NCBI RefSeq assembly: GCF_013378075.1
Contig: NZ_CP051131.1
Span: 1,302,001-1,366,000, forward strand
From: Parasphingopyxis algicola
GTDB taxonomy: Bacteria; Pseudomonadota; Alphaproteobacteria; Sphingomonadales; Sphingomonadaceae
Reading direction: 5' to 3'
DNA length: 64,000 nucleotides
Part shown: positions 9,133-25,597 of the stretch, one piece after another
Position numbering within the stretch: the stretch's first letter is position 1
How the letters are laid out: every line of letters begins with the position of its first letter
Made by a program: the position numbers and the translations under genes
Notes under the pieces: model-generated
Told to the model about the DNA's origin: nothing
Database searches by the model: none
What the model saw: the letters and a program-made list of their open reading frames with translations, nothing else

Positions 9133-9179
9133 AGCTGCGGACTCCCCGGTTTCGAGGACAGGGAGTCTTGCGGCTTTTT
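9133..9179 (+). terminator. Terminator-like hairpin in the rpoB leader (candidate attenuator)
   Basis: Stem AGCTGCGGACTCCC (9133-9146) against GGGAGTCTTGCGGCT (9161-9175) with one bulge or mismatch, ending in TTTTT (9175-9179). It lies between the promoter at 9015-9043 and the rpoB start at 9228, so it must be read through for rpoBC expression. In E. coli an attenuator precedes rpoB in the same relative place; here the position downstream of a dedicated promoter suggests an attenuator rather than the end of the previous gene. Confidence 0.6.
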
Positions 9180-9227
9180 GTCGTCTCTGCGCTGCGAAAT
9201 TAGAGCAGAAACCGAGGCAAATACTCC

Positions 9228-13388
<4,161 letters not shown>

Positions 13389-13403
13389 ATCAGAATATCC
13401 AGT

Positions 13404-13428
13404 CCCCCGCTCGCTGACCGGGCGGGGG
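13404..13428. other. GC-rich hairpin between rpoB and rpoC
   Basis: CCCCCGCTCG (13404-13413) and CGGGCGGGGG (13419-13428) pair with one mismatch around a 5-base loop. No T-tract follows, so it is not a classical terminator. It may be an RNase processing site or a stability element between the two large subunit genes. Confidence 0.6.
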
Positions 13429-13444
13429 CAGACAAGGATCAGAC

Positions 13445-17638
<4,194 letters not shown>

Positions 17639-17665
17639 GCCCTGTCCGGTCCTGCCAAGGAAAAC

Positions 17666-17697
17666 AGCCCCGCCGGTGCGATCCGGCGGGGCTTTTT
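17666..17697 (+). terminator. Rho-independent terminator after rpoC
   Basis: Perfect 11-bp stem AGCCCCGCCGG (17666-17676) / CCGGCGGGGCT (17683-17693), loop TGCGAT, then TTTTT. Ends the rpoBC transcript. Confidence 0.93.
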
Positions 17698-17758
17698 CAC
17701 GTCGCGCCGGGCTCCCTCGCCCGGCATTGGCCTTTCGGACGCAAGCGATTATCCCGTC

Positions 17759-18943
17759 ATGATGAACGTCACCGATCTCCGCATCGCCCTGTTCAGCGGC
17801 AACTATAACTATGTCCGCGACGGCGCGAACCAGGCCCTCAACCGGCTGGTAGGCTATCTGCTGAGCCAGGGCGCCGCCGTGCGCGTCTATTCACCGACGG
17901 TCGAGGAACCCGATTTCGAGGCGACCGGCGATCTCGTCCATGTCCCCGCTCTCGCGCTTCCCGGCCGGGCCGAATATCGGGCGCCGTTGCGCCTGCCCGG
18001 CAATGTGCGGCGGGATATCGCCGATTTCGCACCCAATATTTTTCACATAGCGAGCCCCGAAATACTCGGCCATCGCGCGCTCAGCCTCGCACGGCGCTGG
18101 GAGATTCCCGCCGTCGCTTCGGTCCATACGCGCTTCGAAACCTATCCGCGCTACTACGGCCTGACCTTTCTCGAGCCACTCGTCGTCGCCCTGCTTCGGC
18201 GCTTCTACCGCCGCTGCGACGCGATCTTCGCGCCATCCGAATCCATGGCGCAGATCTTGCGCGAACAGCGGATGAGCTACGATGTAGGCATCTGGTCCCG
18301 CGGCATCGATCGTGAGATATTCCATCCCGAACATCGCGACCTCGCTTGGCGGCGAAGCCACGGGATAGAGGATGATGAGGTCGTGATCGGTTTCGTCGGG
18401 CGGCTCGTCATGGAGAAGGGCCTCGATGTCTATTCGGACGCGATCGACCAACTCGAACGGCGCGGCGTACGGCATCGAGTCCTCGTGATCGGCGAAGGGC
18501 CCGCGCGCGACTGGTTCGAGCGGAGGCTGCCGAACGGCGTGTTCGTGGGTTTCCAGAAAGGTGCCGATCTCGGCCGGGCCGTGGCCTCGCTCGACATGCT
18601 GTTCAATCCGAGCATTACCGAAACGTTCGGCAATGTGACGCTCGAAGCGATGGCGGCGGGCCTCCCGGTCGTCGCCGCGAAGGCAACCGGAAGCCAAAGC
18701 CTCGTTGACGACGGTGTCACGGGGCGGCTCGTCCGCCCCGGCGCGATCGAGGCCTTTGCCGATGCGCTGCAACTCTATTGCGAGGACGAGGAAGCCCGCA
18801 AAGCGGCGGGCGTCGCAGGATGCCGGGCGAGCGAGCGCTATGGTTGGGATCAGGTGAACCAGGCGCTCGTCGACGGCTATCTGCGTGTTCTACGGCAGCG
18901 CAGCGACGGCGTGACCGGTCCGCCGCGCAGCCCGGTGCCCTAG
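17759..18943 (+). CDS. GT4-type glycosyltransferase (MgtA/SqdX-like)
   Basis: 394 residues with a GT-B fold. The N-terminal acceptor domain begins RIALFSGNYNYVRDGANQAL; the C-terminal nucleotide-sugar domain has VGRLVMEKGLDVY, FVGFQKG and the family's E-x7-E motif in ETFGNVTLEAMAAGLPVV at ~287-305, followed by GVTGRLVRPG. The wording is closest to GDP-mannose-dependent mannosyltransferases and sulfoquinovosyl/diacylglycerol glycosyltransferases, so a role in glycolipid assembly on the inner membrane is likely; donor and acceptor are not determined. Two adjacent ATG codons (17759, 17762) can serve as start. Confidence 0.88.
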   Translation: MMNVTDLRIALFSGNYNYVRDGANQALNRLVGYLLSQGAAVRVYSPTVEEPDFEATGDLVHVPALALPGRAEYRAPLRLPGNVRRDIADFAPNIFHIASPEILGHRALSLARRWEIPAVASVHTRFETYPRYYGLTFLEPLVVALLRRFYRRCDAIFAPSESMAQILREQRMSYDVGIWSRGIDREIFHPEHRDLAWRRSHGIEDDEVVIGFVGRLVMEKGLDVYSDAIDQLERRGVRHRVLVIGEGPARDWFERRLPNGVFVGFQKGADLGRAVASLDMLFNPSITETFGNVTLEAMAAGLPVVAAKATGSQSLVDDGVTGRLVRPGAIEAFADALQLYCEDEEARKAAGVAGCRASERYGWDQVNQALVDGYLRVLRQRSDGVTGPPRSPVP

Positions 18944-18994
18944 GGTCGCGTTGGCTTTACCTGAGCGAAACCATCTGCCGCTATCCGTGTGGCA

Positions 18995-19201
18995 ATGGTT
19001 CCGTGGCTCAAATTCCTGATCAGTTTCGCCTTTCTCGGATTGGGGATAGCGGTTTTCCTGATCCGCCTCGACGCCGTCGGATTCGCGGCCTTTCTCCTCA
19101 TTTCGGGGATCGGCTCCATGATCTCGACCTGGGTATTCAAAAACCACGCGACGGCCGAGCAGATCCGCGAGGATCTGGACGCCCGCCTCGACAGTGATTG
19201 A
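18995..19201 (+). CDS. Small two-helix membrane protein of unknown function
   Basis: About 68 residues from the ATG at 18995 (a GTG six bases upstream is an alternative). It has two hydrophobic helices (~5-24 and ~30-50) separated by a short charged turn, then an acidic C-terminus EQIREDLDARLDSD. Codon use matches a real gene, and the frame ends just before the PadR gene on the other strand. No family recognised. Confidence 0.55.
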   Translation: MVPWLKFLISFAFLGLGIAVFLIRLDAVGFAAFLLISGIGSMISTWVFKNHATAEQIREDLDARLDSD

Positions 19202-19210
19202 ACGGTCCGG

Positions 19211-19807
19211 TCAAAGCCGCTCGATCCGCTGCGCCGCCTCGTCAAGAATATCGGTCACTTCGCGGACCAGCGCTTCGTCGATGCCTTTTTCCGATAGTCG
19301 GTGTCCGAGTACCGCGAACAGATTGCCCATTGCCCGCTTGACCGACGCGCTGTCGCCGCGCCGCGCGCTTTCACCGTGCCGCGAAAGACGCGCCATCAGC
19401 GCATCGACCTCTTCGGTCTTCTGTTCGAGTTCCGCCCGCCCCTCGTCGGTGATTGCAAAAGCCTTGCGGGCGCCATCGCTCTCCAGCGCCTCGATCAGGC
19501 TGCTATCCTCGAGCAGACTCAACGTCGGATAGATCACGCCGGCGCTCGGCACATATTGGCCGTCGGTCATGTCTTCGATGGCGCGGATCAGGTCATAACC
19601 GTGGCGCGGCTCCTGCTCGATCAGCTTGAGCAGGACGAGCCTGAGTTCGCCGGAGTCGAACATCCGGCGGCGGCGACGGCGGCGGCCGCGGGTACCCCAA
19701 TCGCCGAAATCGCTGTTCCAGCCGCCAAACTGCATGGCCAACAGCGCCTCGGGGAGGCCCATTCCACGCCGCGAGCCGCAACTGCGCCAATATCGATAGG
19801 TCATCAT
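19211..19807 (-). CDS. PadR-family transcriptional regulator
   Basis: About 198 residues from the ATG at 19807, which has an AGGAGATAT ribosome binding site directly upstream. A Gly/Arg-rich linker (GTRGRRRRRRR) at ~33-47 precedes a PadR winged helix: MFDSGELRLVLLKLIEQEPRHGYDL, then AGVIYPTLSLLED and KAFAITDEGRAEL. The C-terminal ~70 residues are helical, as in the dimerisation region of PadR proteins. A palindrome lies in its own promoter, so autorepression is likely. Its targets outside itself are unknown; the small membrane protein next door is a candidate. Confidence 0.9.
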   Translation of the reverse strand: MMTYRYWRSCGSRRGMGLPEALLAMQFGGWNSDFGDWGTRGRRRRRRRMFDSGELRLVLLKLIEQEPRHGYDLIRAIEDMTDGQYVPSAGVIYPTLSLLEDSSLIEALESDGARKAFAITDEGRAELEQKTEEVDALMARLSRHGESARRGDSASVKRAMGNLFAVLGHRLSEKGIDEALVREVTDILDEAAQRIERL

Positions 19808-19837
19808 ATATCTCCTGAACCTTGGACTCTTCGATCT

Positions 19838-19866
19838 ATCTAAAATATATCTTAGATATATTGTCA
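19838..19866 (-). promoter_or_regulatory. Promoter with overlapping PadR operator palindrome
   Basis: On the minus strand a TTGACA -35 box (19866-19861) is followed by TATCTAAGATATATTTTAGATA, a perfect inverted repeat TATCTAA-N8-TTAGATA at 19838-19859. AT-rich palindromes of this kind in front of padR genes are typical self-operators; binding here would cover the spacer and -10 region. Confidence 0.65.
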
Positions 19867-19922
19867 AGAGGCGAGTGTTCGGGATGGCTGGAACGGTCGG
19901 CGAATTGGGCTAGAACTCGGGC

Positions 19923-21233
19923 ATGGCAGATTTGTTCGCGAGCGACGAAGCGGCAGACGACACGGCGGCGGACGCTCCGCTTGCCGATTTGCTGCGCCCG
20001 AAAACGCTCGCCGATGTCGTGGGACAGGAGCATCTGACCGGCCCCGACGGCCCGATCGGGCGGATGGTCGCGGCCGGAAAACTGGCCTCGATCATCTTCT
20101 GGGGCCCGCCCGGAACCGGCAAGACGACGATCGCACGGCTTCTGGCGGATGCCGTGGGCCTGCGCTTCGTCGCCATATCGGCCGTCTTTTCCGGCGTGGC
20201 GGACCTGAAGAAAGCCTTTGCCGAAGCCCGGCAGATGGCGGGCGCGGGCAAGCGCACCCTGCTCTTCGTGGACGAGATCCACCGTTTCAACAGGGCCCAG
20301 CAGGACGGCTTCCTCCCCTATGTCGAGGACGGCACGGTGACGCTGGTCGGCGCGACGACCGAAAACCCGTCTTTCGAGCTGAATTCCGCGCTGCTGAGCC
20401 GCGCCCAAGTGTTGATCCTGAACCGTCTGGATGCAGACGCGCTGGCTACGCTGCTGGAGCGTGCCGAAACGCATGAGGGCCGGCCGCTGCCGCTGACGGA
20501 TGCCGCGCGCGAAGCGCTGATCGCGTCGGCCGACGGCGACGGCCGGTTCCTGCTCAACCAGGCCGAGACCCTGTTCTCCGTCGAACTGGCCGAGCCGCTC
20601 GATCCGGCGGATCTCGCCGACATGCTCCATCGGCGCGTGCCCGTCTACGACAAGGATCGGGAGGGCCATTACAATCTGATCTCGGCGCTGCACAAGGCGA
20701 TGCGCGGGTCCGATCCGCAAGCATCGCTCTATTATCTGGCGCGGATGCTGGTCGCGGGCGAGGAGCCGCTCTACGTTCTCCGGCGGATCACCCGCTTCGC
20801 CAGCGAGGATATCGGCCTGGCCGATCCGCAGGCGCTGATCCAGTGCCTCGCCGCCAAGGACGCCTACGAATTTCTCGGCAGCCCCGAAGGCGAACTCGCC
20901 ATCGTCCAGGCCTGTCTCTATTGCGCGACCGCGCCGAAATCGAACGCCGCCTACAAGGCGCAAAAGGCCGCGTGGAAATCCGCCAGGGAAACCGGCTCGC
21001 TGATGCCGCCGAAGAATATCCTCAATGCGCCGACGCGCCTGATGAAGGATGTCGGCTATGGCAAGGGCTATGCCTATGACCATGAGCGCGACGATGCCTT
21101 TTCGGGCGACGATTACTGGCCGGAAGAGATAGAACGGCAGGATTTCTACAAACCGTCGCCCCGGGGATTTGAAGCGAAAGTGGCGGAACGCCTTGCTTTT
21201 TGGGAGAAATTGCGCGCCAAACGCCAAGATTGA
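19923..21233 (+). CDS. rarA: Replication-associated recombination protein A
   Basis: 436 residues, an AAA+ clamp-loader-like ATPase. Walker A GPPGTGKTT at ~60-68, Walker B LLFVDEIHRF at ~113-122, sensor 1 GATTENPSFELN, arginine finger LLSRAQVL, and the MgsA/RarA C-terminal domain with DPQASLYYLARML and the closing tetramerisation region PEEIERQDFY. RarA acts at stalled replication forks with SSB and RecA. Preceded by the divergent padR gene; no operon partner is certain. Confidence 0.95.
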   Translation: MADLFASDEAADDTAADAPLADLLRPKTLADVVGQEHLTGPDGPIGRMVAAGKLASIIFWGPPGTGKTTIARLLADAVGLRFVAISAVFSGVADLKKAFAEARQMAGAGKRTLLFVDEIHRFNRAQQDGFLPYVEDGTVTLVGATTENPSFELNSALLSRAQVLILNRLDADALATLLERAETHEGRPLPLTDAAREALIASADGDGRFLLNQAETLFSVELAEPLDPADLADMLHRRVPVYDKDREGHYNLISALHKAMRGSDPQASLYYLARMLVAGEEPLYVLRRITRFASEDIGLADPQALIQCLAAKDAYEFLGSPEGELAIVQACLYCATAPKSNAAYKAQKAAWKSARETGSLMPPKNILNAPTRLMKDVGYGKGYAYDHERDDAFSGDDYWPEEIERQDFYKPSPRGFEAKVAERLAFWEKLRAKRQD

Positions 21234-21304
21234 TTAGGCAATGCCATTGAAAGGGCGTATCTTGCGCGCAGCAAATCTCGTTTTTGCGCAATAGGGGAAG
21301 TTTC

Positions 21305-22558
21305 ATGGAATTCGATCTCAATCGCGACATAGATTGGCCGATGATCTGGGAATGGGTGATCAAGATCGGTGCGGCTCTTCTGATCCTGCTGATCACGCAT
21401 TTCATCGCCAAGGCGGTCAAATGGGCCATCGCCCGCATGGTCGACAAGATACCGGCACTTCAGAAACACAGCGCGGCCGAACCCGGCGAAACCGTCGGCA
21501 GCCAGATCGGCACTCTCGCCTATTGGATCGTATGGCTCGTCGGCCTCGTGGTTGCGCTGCAGCCACTGCAGCTCAGCGGCGTGCTGGATCCCGTGCGCGA
21601 ACTGACGACGGACATATTCGGTTTCGTACCGAACCTGATCGGTGCGGGCCTCCTCCTCTTCCTCGGCGTCATCATCGCCAATGTGGTCCGGCGCATCGTC
21701 GAAACTGCGCTCAAGGCGATCAATGCCGATGAGTGGCTCGCGCGCGCGGGCGCCGGCGAAATTACCGGTGGCGACGATATCCCGACGCCGGCGGCCGAGG
21801 GGCGTACGACGCTGAGTACGGCGATCGGCATTATCGTATTCGTGCTGATCATCATTCCGTTCGCAACGGCCTCGCTTGAAGCCCTCCAGCTGAGTTCGAT
21901 CTCCGACCCGCTGGTGGCGATCCTGAATGATGTCGCCTTCTTCATTCCGCGGATCATCGCCGCTGCGCTCATTCTCGGCATCGCCTATTTCATCGGCCGC
22001 TGGGTCAAGGCCTGGCTCGAGCAGCTGCTGGAAGCGTTCGGCGTCGACAACGCGGCGTCGGGTTCGGGTCTCGTTCCGGCCAGCGTCAAGGCGAGCCGGG
22101 TCATCGGTACGATCGCCCTCACCGCAATCATGCTGGTATCGGCTGTCGCCGCGATCGAAGTGCTCGAGATCCGGTCCGTCCAGGCGATGGTCACCGAAGT
22201 GGTCGCGCTCGGCAGCCGGGTGATCTTCGGGCTCGTCATCATCGCGGTCGGCATTCTGCTCGCCCGTCTGCTGTCCAACCTGATGGCGACCTCGACCGGG
22301 GAAACGGCCGGCATGTTGCCGACGATCCTCAAATGGCTGATCATTGCGCTGTTTGCGGCCATGGGCCTCAAATTCATGCAGATCGCCGACGAGATCGTGG
22401 TCATCGCCTTTGCGGCCATTCTCGGTTCGGCAGCTGTCGCGGCGGCCATCGCCTTCGGGCTCGGCGGCCGGCCGACGGCGCACAAGCTGCTCGAACGCTG
22501 GACGGAAGGCAAAGCCAACCGGTCCAATCCGGGAGACAAGACGCCCCCGGGCATCTAA
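21305..22558 (+). CDS. Conserved-TM-helix (mechanosensitive-channel-like) membrane protein
   Basis: 417 residues from the ATG at 21305. About ten hydrophobic segments, including repeats of the 'conserved TM helix' type (PNLIGAGLLLFLGVIIANVVRRIV, then IPRIIAAALILGIAYFIGRWVK) found in small-conductance mechanosensitive-channel-related proteins of cyanobacteria and proteobacteria. The soluble beta domain of MscS is absent. The C-terminus has AFGLGGRPTAHKLLERW, close to the AFGLGGR motif of this family. A role in osmotic or ion homeostasis in the inner membrane is probable but unproved. Confidence 0.82.
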   Translation: MEFDLNRDIDWPMIWEWVIKIGAALLILLITHFIAKAVKWAIARMVDKIPALQKHSAAEPGETVGSQIGTLAYWIVWLVGLVVALQPLQLSGVLDPVRELTTDIFGFVPNLIGAGLLLFLGVIIANVVRRIVETALKAINADEWLARAGAGEITGGDDIPTPAAEGRTTLSTAIGIIVFVLIIIPFATASLEALQLSSISDPLVAILNDVAFFIPRIIAAALILGIAYFIGRWVKAWLEQLLEAFGVDNAASGSGLVPASVKASRVIGTIALTAIMLVSAVAAIEVLEIRSVQAMVTEVVALGSRVIFGLVIIAVGILLARLLSNLMATSTGETAGMLPTILKWLIIALFAAMGLKFMQIADEIVVIAFAAILGSAAVAAAIAFGLGGRPTAHKLLERWTEGKANRSNPGDKTPPGI

Positions 22559-22565
22559 TCTGTTC

Positions 22566-22645
22566 GGCACCGGCTCACTCCCCCTCCCGGCCTCCCACTA
22601 AGGCACACTCAATGGGAGGTCGGGAGAGGGGGGCGGGCCGGTGCC
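22566..22645. repeat. Long imperfect inverted repeat between two genes
   Basis: The left arm GGCACCGG...CCCCCTCCCGGCCTCCCA (22567-22597) pairs with TGGGAGGTCGGGAGAGGGGGG...CCGGTGCC (22614-22645); arms of about 30 nt flank a ~16-nt loop. It lies between two genes on the same strand. It could act as a transcript end or be a mobile palindromic (REP/MITE-like) element; no T-tract follows. Confidence 0.7.
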
Positions 22646-22678
22646 ATACCTGAGGCTAATCCGAAGGTCTGACAAACT

Positions 22679-23560
22679 ATGCGCCGCTTTGCCCAATTCG
22701 CCTGTTTCGACTGGTCGGGACAGGCGGTGGCAAGGCCCAGGGGCATAGCCCTGGCGGTTACAGGGGCGGACGCGCAAGCGCCCGCCCTTGTCGCGTCCGA
22801 CACCGGATGGTCCCGTGCCGATGCGCTGCGCTGGCTGGAGGCCCGCGCCGCCACGCAAGCCGATATGCTGATCGGCTTCGATTTCTCGGCCGCCCTCCCC
22901 TTTGCCGATCGCGGGACCTATTTCCCCGGTTCTTCAGACAGCCCCGCAGATGCCCTCGCGCTATGGGACAGGATAGACGCATTGTGCGCCGCCGAACCCC
23001 ATCTGTCCGCTTCAGCGCTGCTCGAGGACGCGGAGTTCGCCCGGCATTTCCGCTATCAGGCAGGGCGCGAAACGATCACGGGCAGCCGGTTCGAAGGACC
23101 GCTCGGAAGATTGCGCGTGACCGAGCGGCGCTGCCGCGAACAGAAACGCGGCAACGCCGTTTCCTGCTTCAACCTGGTCGGCGCGGCGCAGGTCGGCAAA
23201 TCCAGCCTCACCGGCATGCGCATTCTCAACCGCATCCGCAGCCGGATACCTGTCTGGCCTTTCGATCCCGTGCCCGCCGCTGGACCATTGCTCGTCGAAA
23301 TCTATACCGGCATTGCCGCCCGGGCGGCCGGCCTCACCGGCCCCACGAAACTGCGCGAGCCCGACCGTCTGGACGCGGCTTTGGCGGCGCTCGAAAGCGA
23401 TCCTCACACCCCGCTCGCCCGCTATGACGATCACAGCACCGACGCGATACTGACCAGCGCCTGGCTGAGACGGGCCGCGGACGATCCAGAGCTTTGGCAG
23501 CCGAAGGATCTCGACGACAGGCTGGCCTGCACGGAGGGATGGACCTTCGGCGTGGCCTAA
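22679..23560 (+). CDS. DUF429-like predicted nuclease-fold protein
   Basis: 293 residues. The opening FACFDWSGQAVARPRGIALAV and the later MLIGFDFSAALPF give the Asp-containing strands of an RNase H-like fold, and the C-terminal YDDHSTDAILTSAWLRRAA with TEGWTFGV matches DUF429-type proteins, where acidic residues on similar strands are presumed to bind metal. No biochemical function is established for the family. Upstream lies the inverted repeat at 22566-22645; no operon partner is clear. Confidence 0.65.
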   Translation: MRRFAQFACFDWSGQAVARPRGIALAVTGADAQAPALVASDTGWSRADALRWLEARAATQADMLIGFDFSAALPFADRGTYFPGSSDSPADALALWDRIDALCAAEPHLSASALLEDAEFARHFRYQAGRETITGSRFEGPLGRLRVTERRCREQKRGNAVSCFNLVGAAQVGKSSLTGMRILNRIRSRIPVWPFDPVPAAGPLLVEIYTGIAARAAGLTGPTKLREPDRLDAALAALESDPHTPLARYDDHSTDAILTSAWLRRAADDPELWQPKDLDDRLACTEGWTFGVA

Positions 23561-23685
23561 ATACGCCTTTCGCGTCGCAGCGCGTTTCGAAAATTACGGG
23601 CCGGCCATGTAACCGTTGCCCCGAGTGCGACGAATGATGGGACGGCATTGCGCACAATGCCAGGTACCATTTGGAGGATGCACTG

Positions 23686-24006
23686 ATGAAAGCCCTATCC
23701 CCTACCCCGCTGAGCATTGCGCTCTCGGCCCTTGCTGTCACCGCCTGTGGCGGCGGCCAGACCGAGCAGACGGCAACCGAAGGCGAAGTAACCGAAGTGG
23801 CCGCAACCGATGCCGAGCAGGAACGATGCTATGGCGTTTCGCTTGCCGGCGAAAACGATTGCGCCGCGGGCCCCGGCACCAGCTGCGCCGGCACGTCGAC
23901 CGTCGACTATCAGGGCAATGCCTGGACCTATGTCCCGGCCGGCACCTGCGCCGACATCGAGACGCCCGCCGGGCACAACGGGTCGTTGGAACCGATCGAG
24001 GCCTGA
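23686..24006 (+). CDS. Bufferin-type RiPP precursor (DUF2282, BufA1-like) with lipoprotein signal
   Basis: 106 residues from the ATG at 23686, with GGAGG 8-9 bases upstream. N-terminal signal peptide ends in [12 protein letters not shown], which fits a lipobox (VTA-C). The core has four cysteines in the DUF2282 pattern: [23 protein letters not shown] and WTYVPAGTC. In characterised bufferins such cysteines are modified by the adjacent DUF692 enzyme to copper-binding heterocycles and the peptide protects cells from copper. First gene of a four-gene operon: the DUF692 gene starts 6 bp after its stop. The lipobox is unusual, since bufferin signal peptides are normally described as ordinary Sec signals. 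Confidence 0.9.
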   Translation: MKALSPTPLSIALSALAVTACGGGQTEQTATEGEVTEVAATDAEQERCYGVSLAGENDCAAGPGTSCAGTSTVDYQGNAWTYVPAGTCADIETPAGHNGSLEPIEA

Positions 24007-24012
24007 GGCCCG

Positions 24013-24849
24013 ATGAACGCCAGCGCCGGGATCAGTTTCAAGCCGCAGCATTTCGATGCCGCGCTGTCCACTGCGGCGGATGGCCTATGGTTCGAGGTTC
24101 ACGCCGAGAACTATATGATCGAAAGCGGACCGCGCCGCGCCATGCTGGAACAGCTGCGTGCGGCGTGGCCGCTATCGATTCACGGCGTCGGCCTTTCGCT
24201 GGCCGGCGATGCCCCGCCGGATGCCGAGCATCTAACCAAATTGCGCGATCTCGTCACCGCGTTCGAGCCGTTTCTCGTGTCCGAACATCTGGCCTGGTCG
24301 CGGTTCGGCGATACCTGCTTTCCAGACCTGCTGCCCTTCCCGCGCAGCGCCGAAGCGCTCGACCGGATCACCGCCAATATCAACATCGTACAGGATGCGC
24401 TCGGACGCGCGATCCTGATCGAAAATCCGTCGCTCTACATGGCGCTCGACGGCCACGAGATGGAAGAGACCGAGTTTCTCAACACATTGGCCTATCGCAC
24501 GGGCTGCGGCCTGCTCGTCGATGTCAACAACGTCCATGTCAGCGCCAACAATATGGACTTCGATCCGCGCGCCTATCTCGCGACTATCGATCATGCCGCG
24601 ATTGGCGAGATCCACCTCGCCGGTCACGGCGTCGATCCGGCGCTGGGCGACGCACTGCTGATCGACAGTCACGACGCGCCCGTAGCCGAAGCAGTCTGGG
24701 AGCTGTACCGCGATTTGATCGCCGAAATCGGCCCGCGCCCGACGCTGATCGAGCGCGACGGCAATGTTCCGGAGTTCGAAGCGCTGATCGCCGAACGCGA
24801 CCGGGCTGCGGCAATTCTCGCGCACCAGCGCGAACCCGTCCATGCCTAG
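24013..24849 (+). CDS. DUF692 multinuclear iron RiPP-modifying enzyme (BufB/MbnB-like)
   Basis: 278 residues, TIM-barrel of the DUF692 family. Metal-ligand motifs of MbnB relatives are present in order: WFEVHAENYM, SIHGVGLSLAG, VSEHLAWSRF, LIENPSLYM, LLVDVNNVHVSANN, GEIHLAGHG, LIDSHDAPV and LIERDGNVPEF. Family members use two or three irons and O2 to convert cysteines of a precursor peptide into oxazolone/thioamide or thiooxazole groups. The substrate here is almost surely the DUF2282 peptide immediately upstream. Its last 8 bases overlap the next gene. Confidence 0.94.
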   Translation: MNASAGISFKPQHFDAALSTAADGLWFEVHAENYMIESGPRRAMLEQLRAAWPLSIHGVGLSLAGDAPPDAEHLTKLRDLVTAFEPFLVSEHLAWSRFGDTCFPDLLPFPRSAEALDRITANINIVQDALGRAILIENPSLYMALDGHEMEETEFLNTLAYRTGCGLLVDVNNVHVSANNMDFDPRAYLATIDHAAIGEIHLAGHGVDPALGDALLIDSHDAPVAEAVWELYRDLIAEIGPRPTLIERDGNVPEFEALIAERDRAAAILAHQREPVHA

Positions 24850-25597
24850 CCTCGCCGAATTCCAGGCCGGTTTCACCCACGACCTGGTCCGCGACCAGCC
24901 ACCCCAGTCCGGCCCGTTCGCCAGACCCGCTTTCGCTGTTTATCGCAACACTTGGCGCAAGGCGCTGCGCGAGGCGCTGCGCGCCAATTATCCGGTCGTG
25001 GCCGCGTTGATCGGCGAGGAAGTCTTTCACCGGCTGGCATCCGAATATATCCGCAAAGCCGCGGCGCGATCGCCGATACTGGCCGATTATGGTGCCGGTC
25101 TCGACGAGACGATCGCGGCCAGCCAGCTCCACGGGATGCTTCCCTATCTCGCCGACATGGCCCGCCTCGAACGGCTGGTGACCCAGGCCCGCAATGCGGC
25201 CGCCGCCGAGCCGATCGGGCCGGACTTCTTCGCGACGCTTGCCCCCGACCGGGCGGAGCGCGTCTGGCTCAATCCCGTTCCGTCGGCGCATCTTGCGCGG
25301 TTCCCGACCCCGGTCGTCACGATTTGGCGCGCGCATCAGGGCCCGGATCAACCCAAATCGCTGTCGCCGGACTGGCGGAACGAGCAGGCGCTGATCGTTC
25401 AGCGCGGAACGGCCGTCGCCATCGACCCGCTCGATCGAGCGAGTTTCGATTTCGCTGCGATGCTCGTGGCCGGCAACCCGTTGGGAGTCGCCGCTACCGA
25501 TACGATCGCCCGTCATCCGGACGCCGACATCGCCGCCATTTTGACGCGCGTTGCACGAAGCGGCGCCTTCACCATCAACCGAGAGGACAATCCATGA
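24842..25597 (+). CDS. DUF2063-containing RiPP recognition partner (BufC/MbnC-like)
   Basis: 251 residues. The N-terminal ~90 residues match the DUF2063 putative DNA-binding/partner domain: [49 protein letters not shown]. The C-terminal half has the MbnC-like tail with VRLNPVPS-type and VWRAHQ-type segments ([21 protein letters not shown]). It forms a complex with the DUF692 enzyme and recruits the leader of the precursor. Start overlaps the previous stop (ATGCCTAG) and its own stop overlaps the next start (ATGA), so translation is coupled. Confidence 0.92.
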   Translation: MPSLAEFQAGFTHDLVRDQPPQSGPFARPAFAVYRNTWRKALREALRANYPVVAALIGEEVFHRLASEYIRKAAARSPILADYGAGLDETIAASQLHGMLPYLADMARLERLVTQARNAAAAEPIGPDFFATLAPDRAERVWLNPVPSAHLARFPTPVVTIWRAHQGPDQPKSLSPDWRNEQALIVQRGTAVAIDPLDRASFDFAAMLVAGNPLGVAATDTIARHPDADIAAILTRVARSGAFTINREDNP

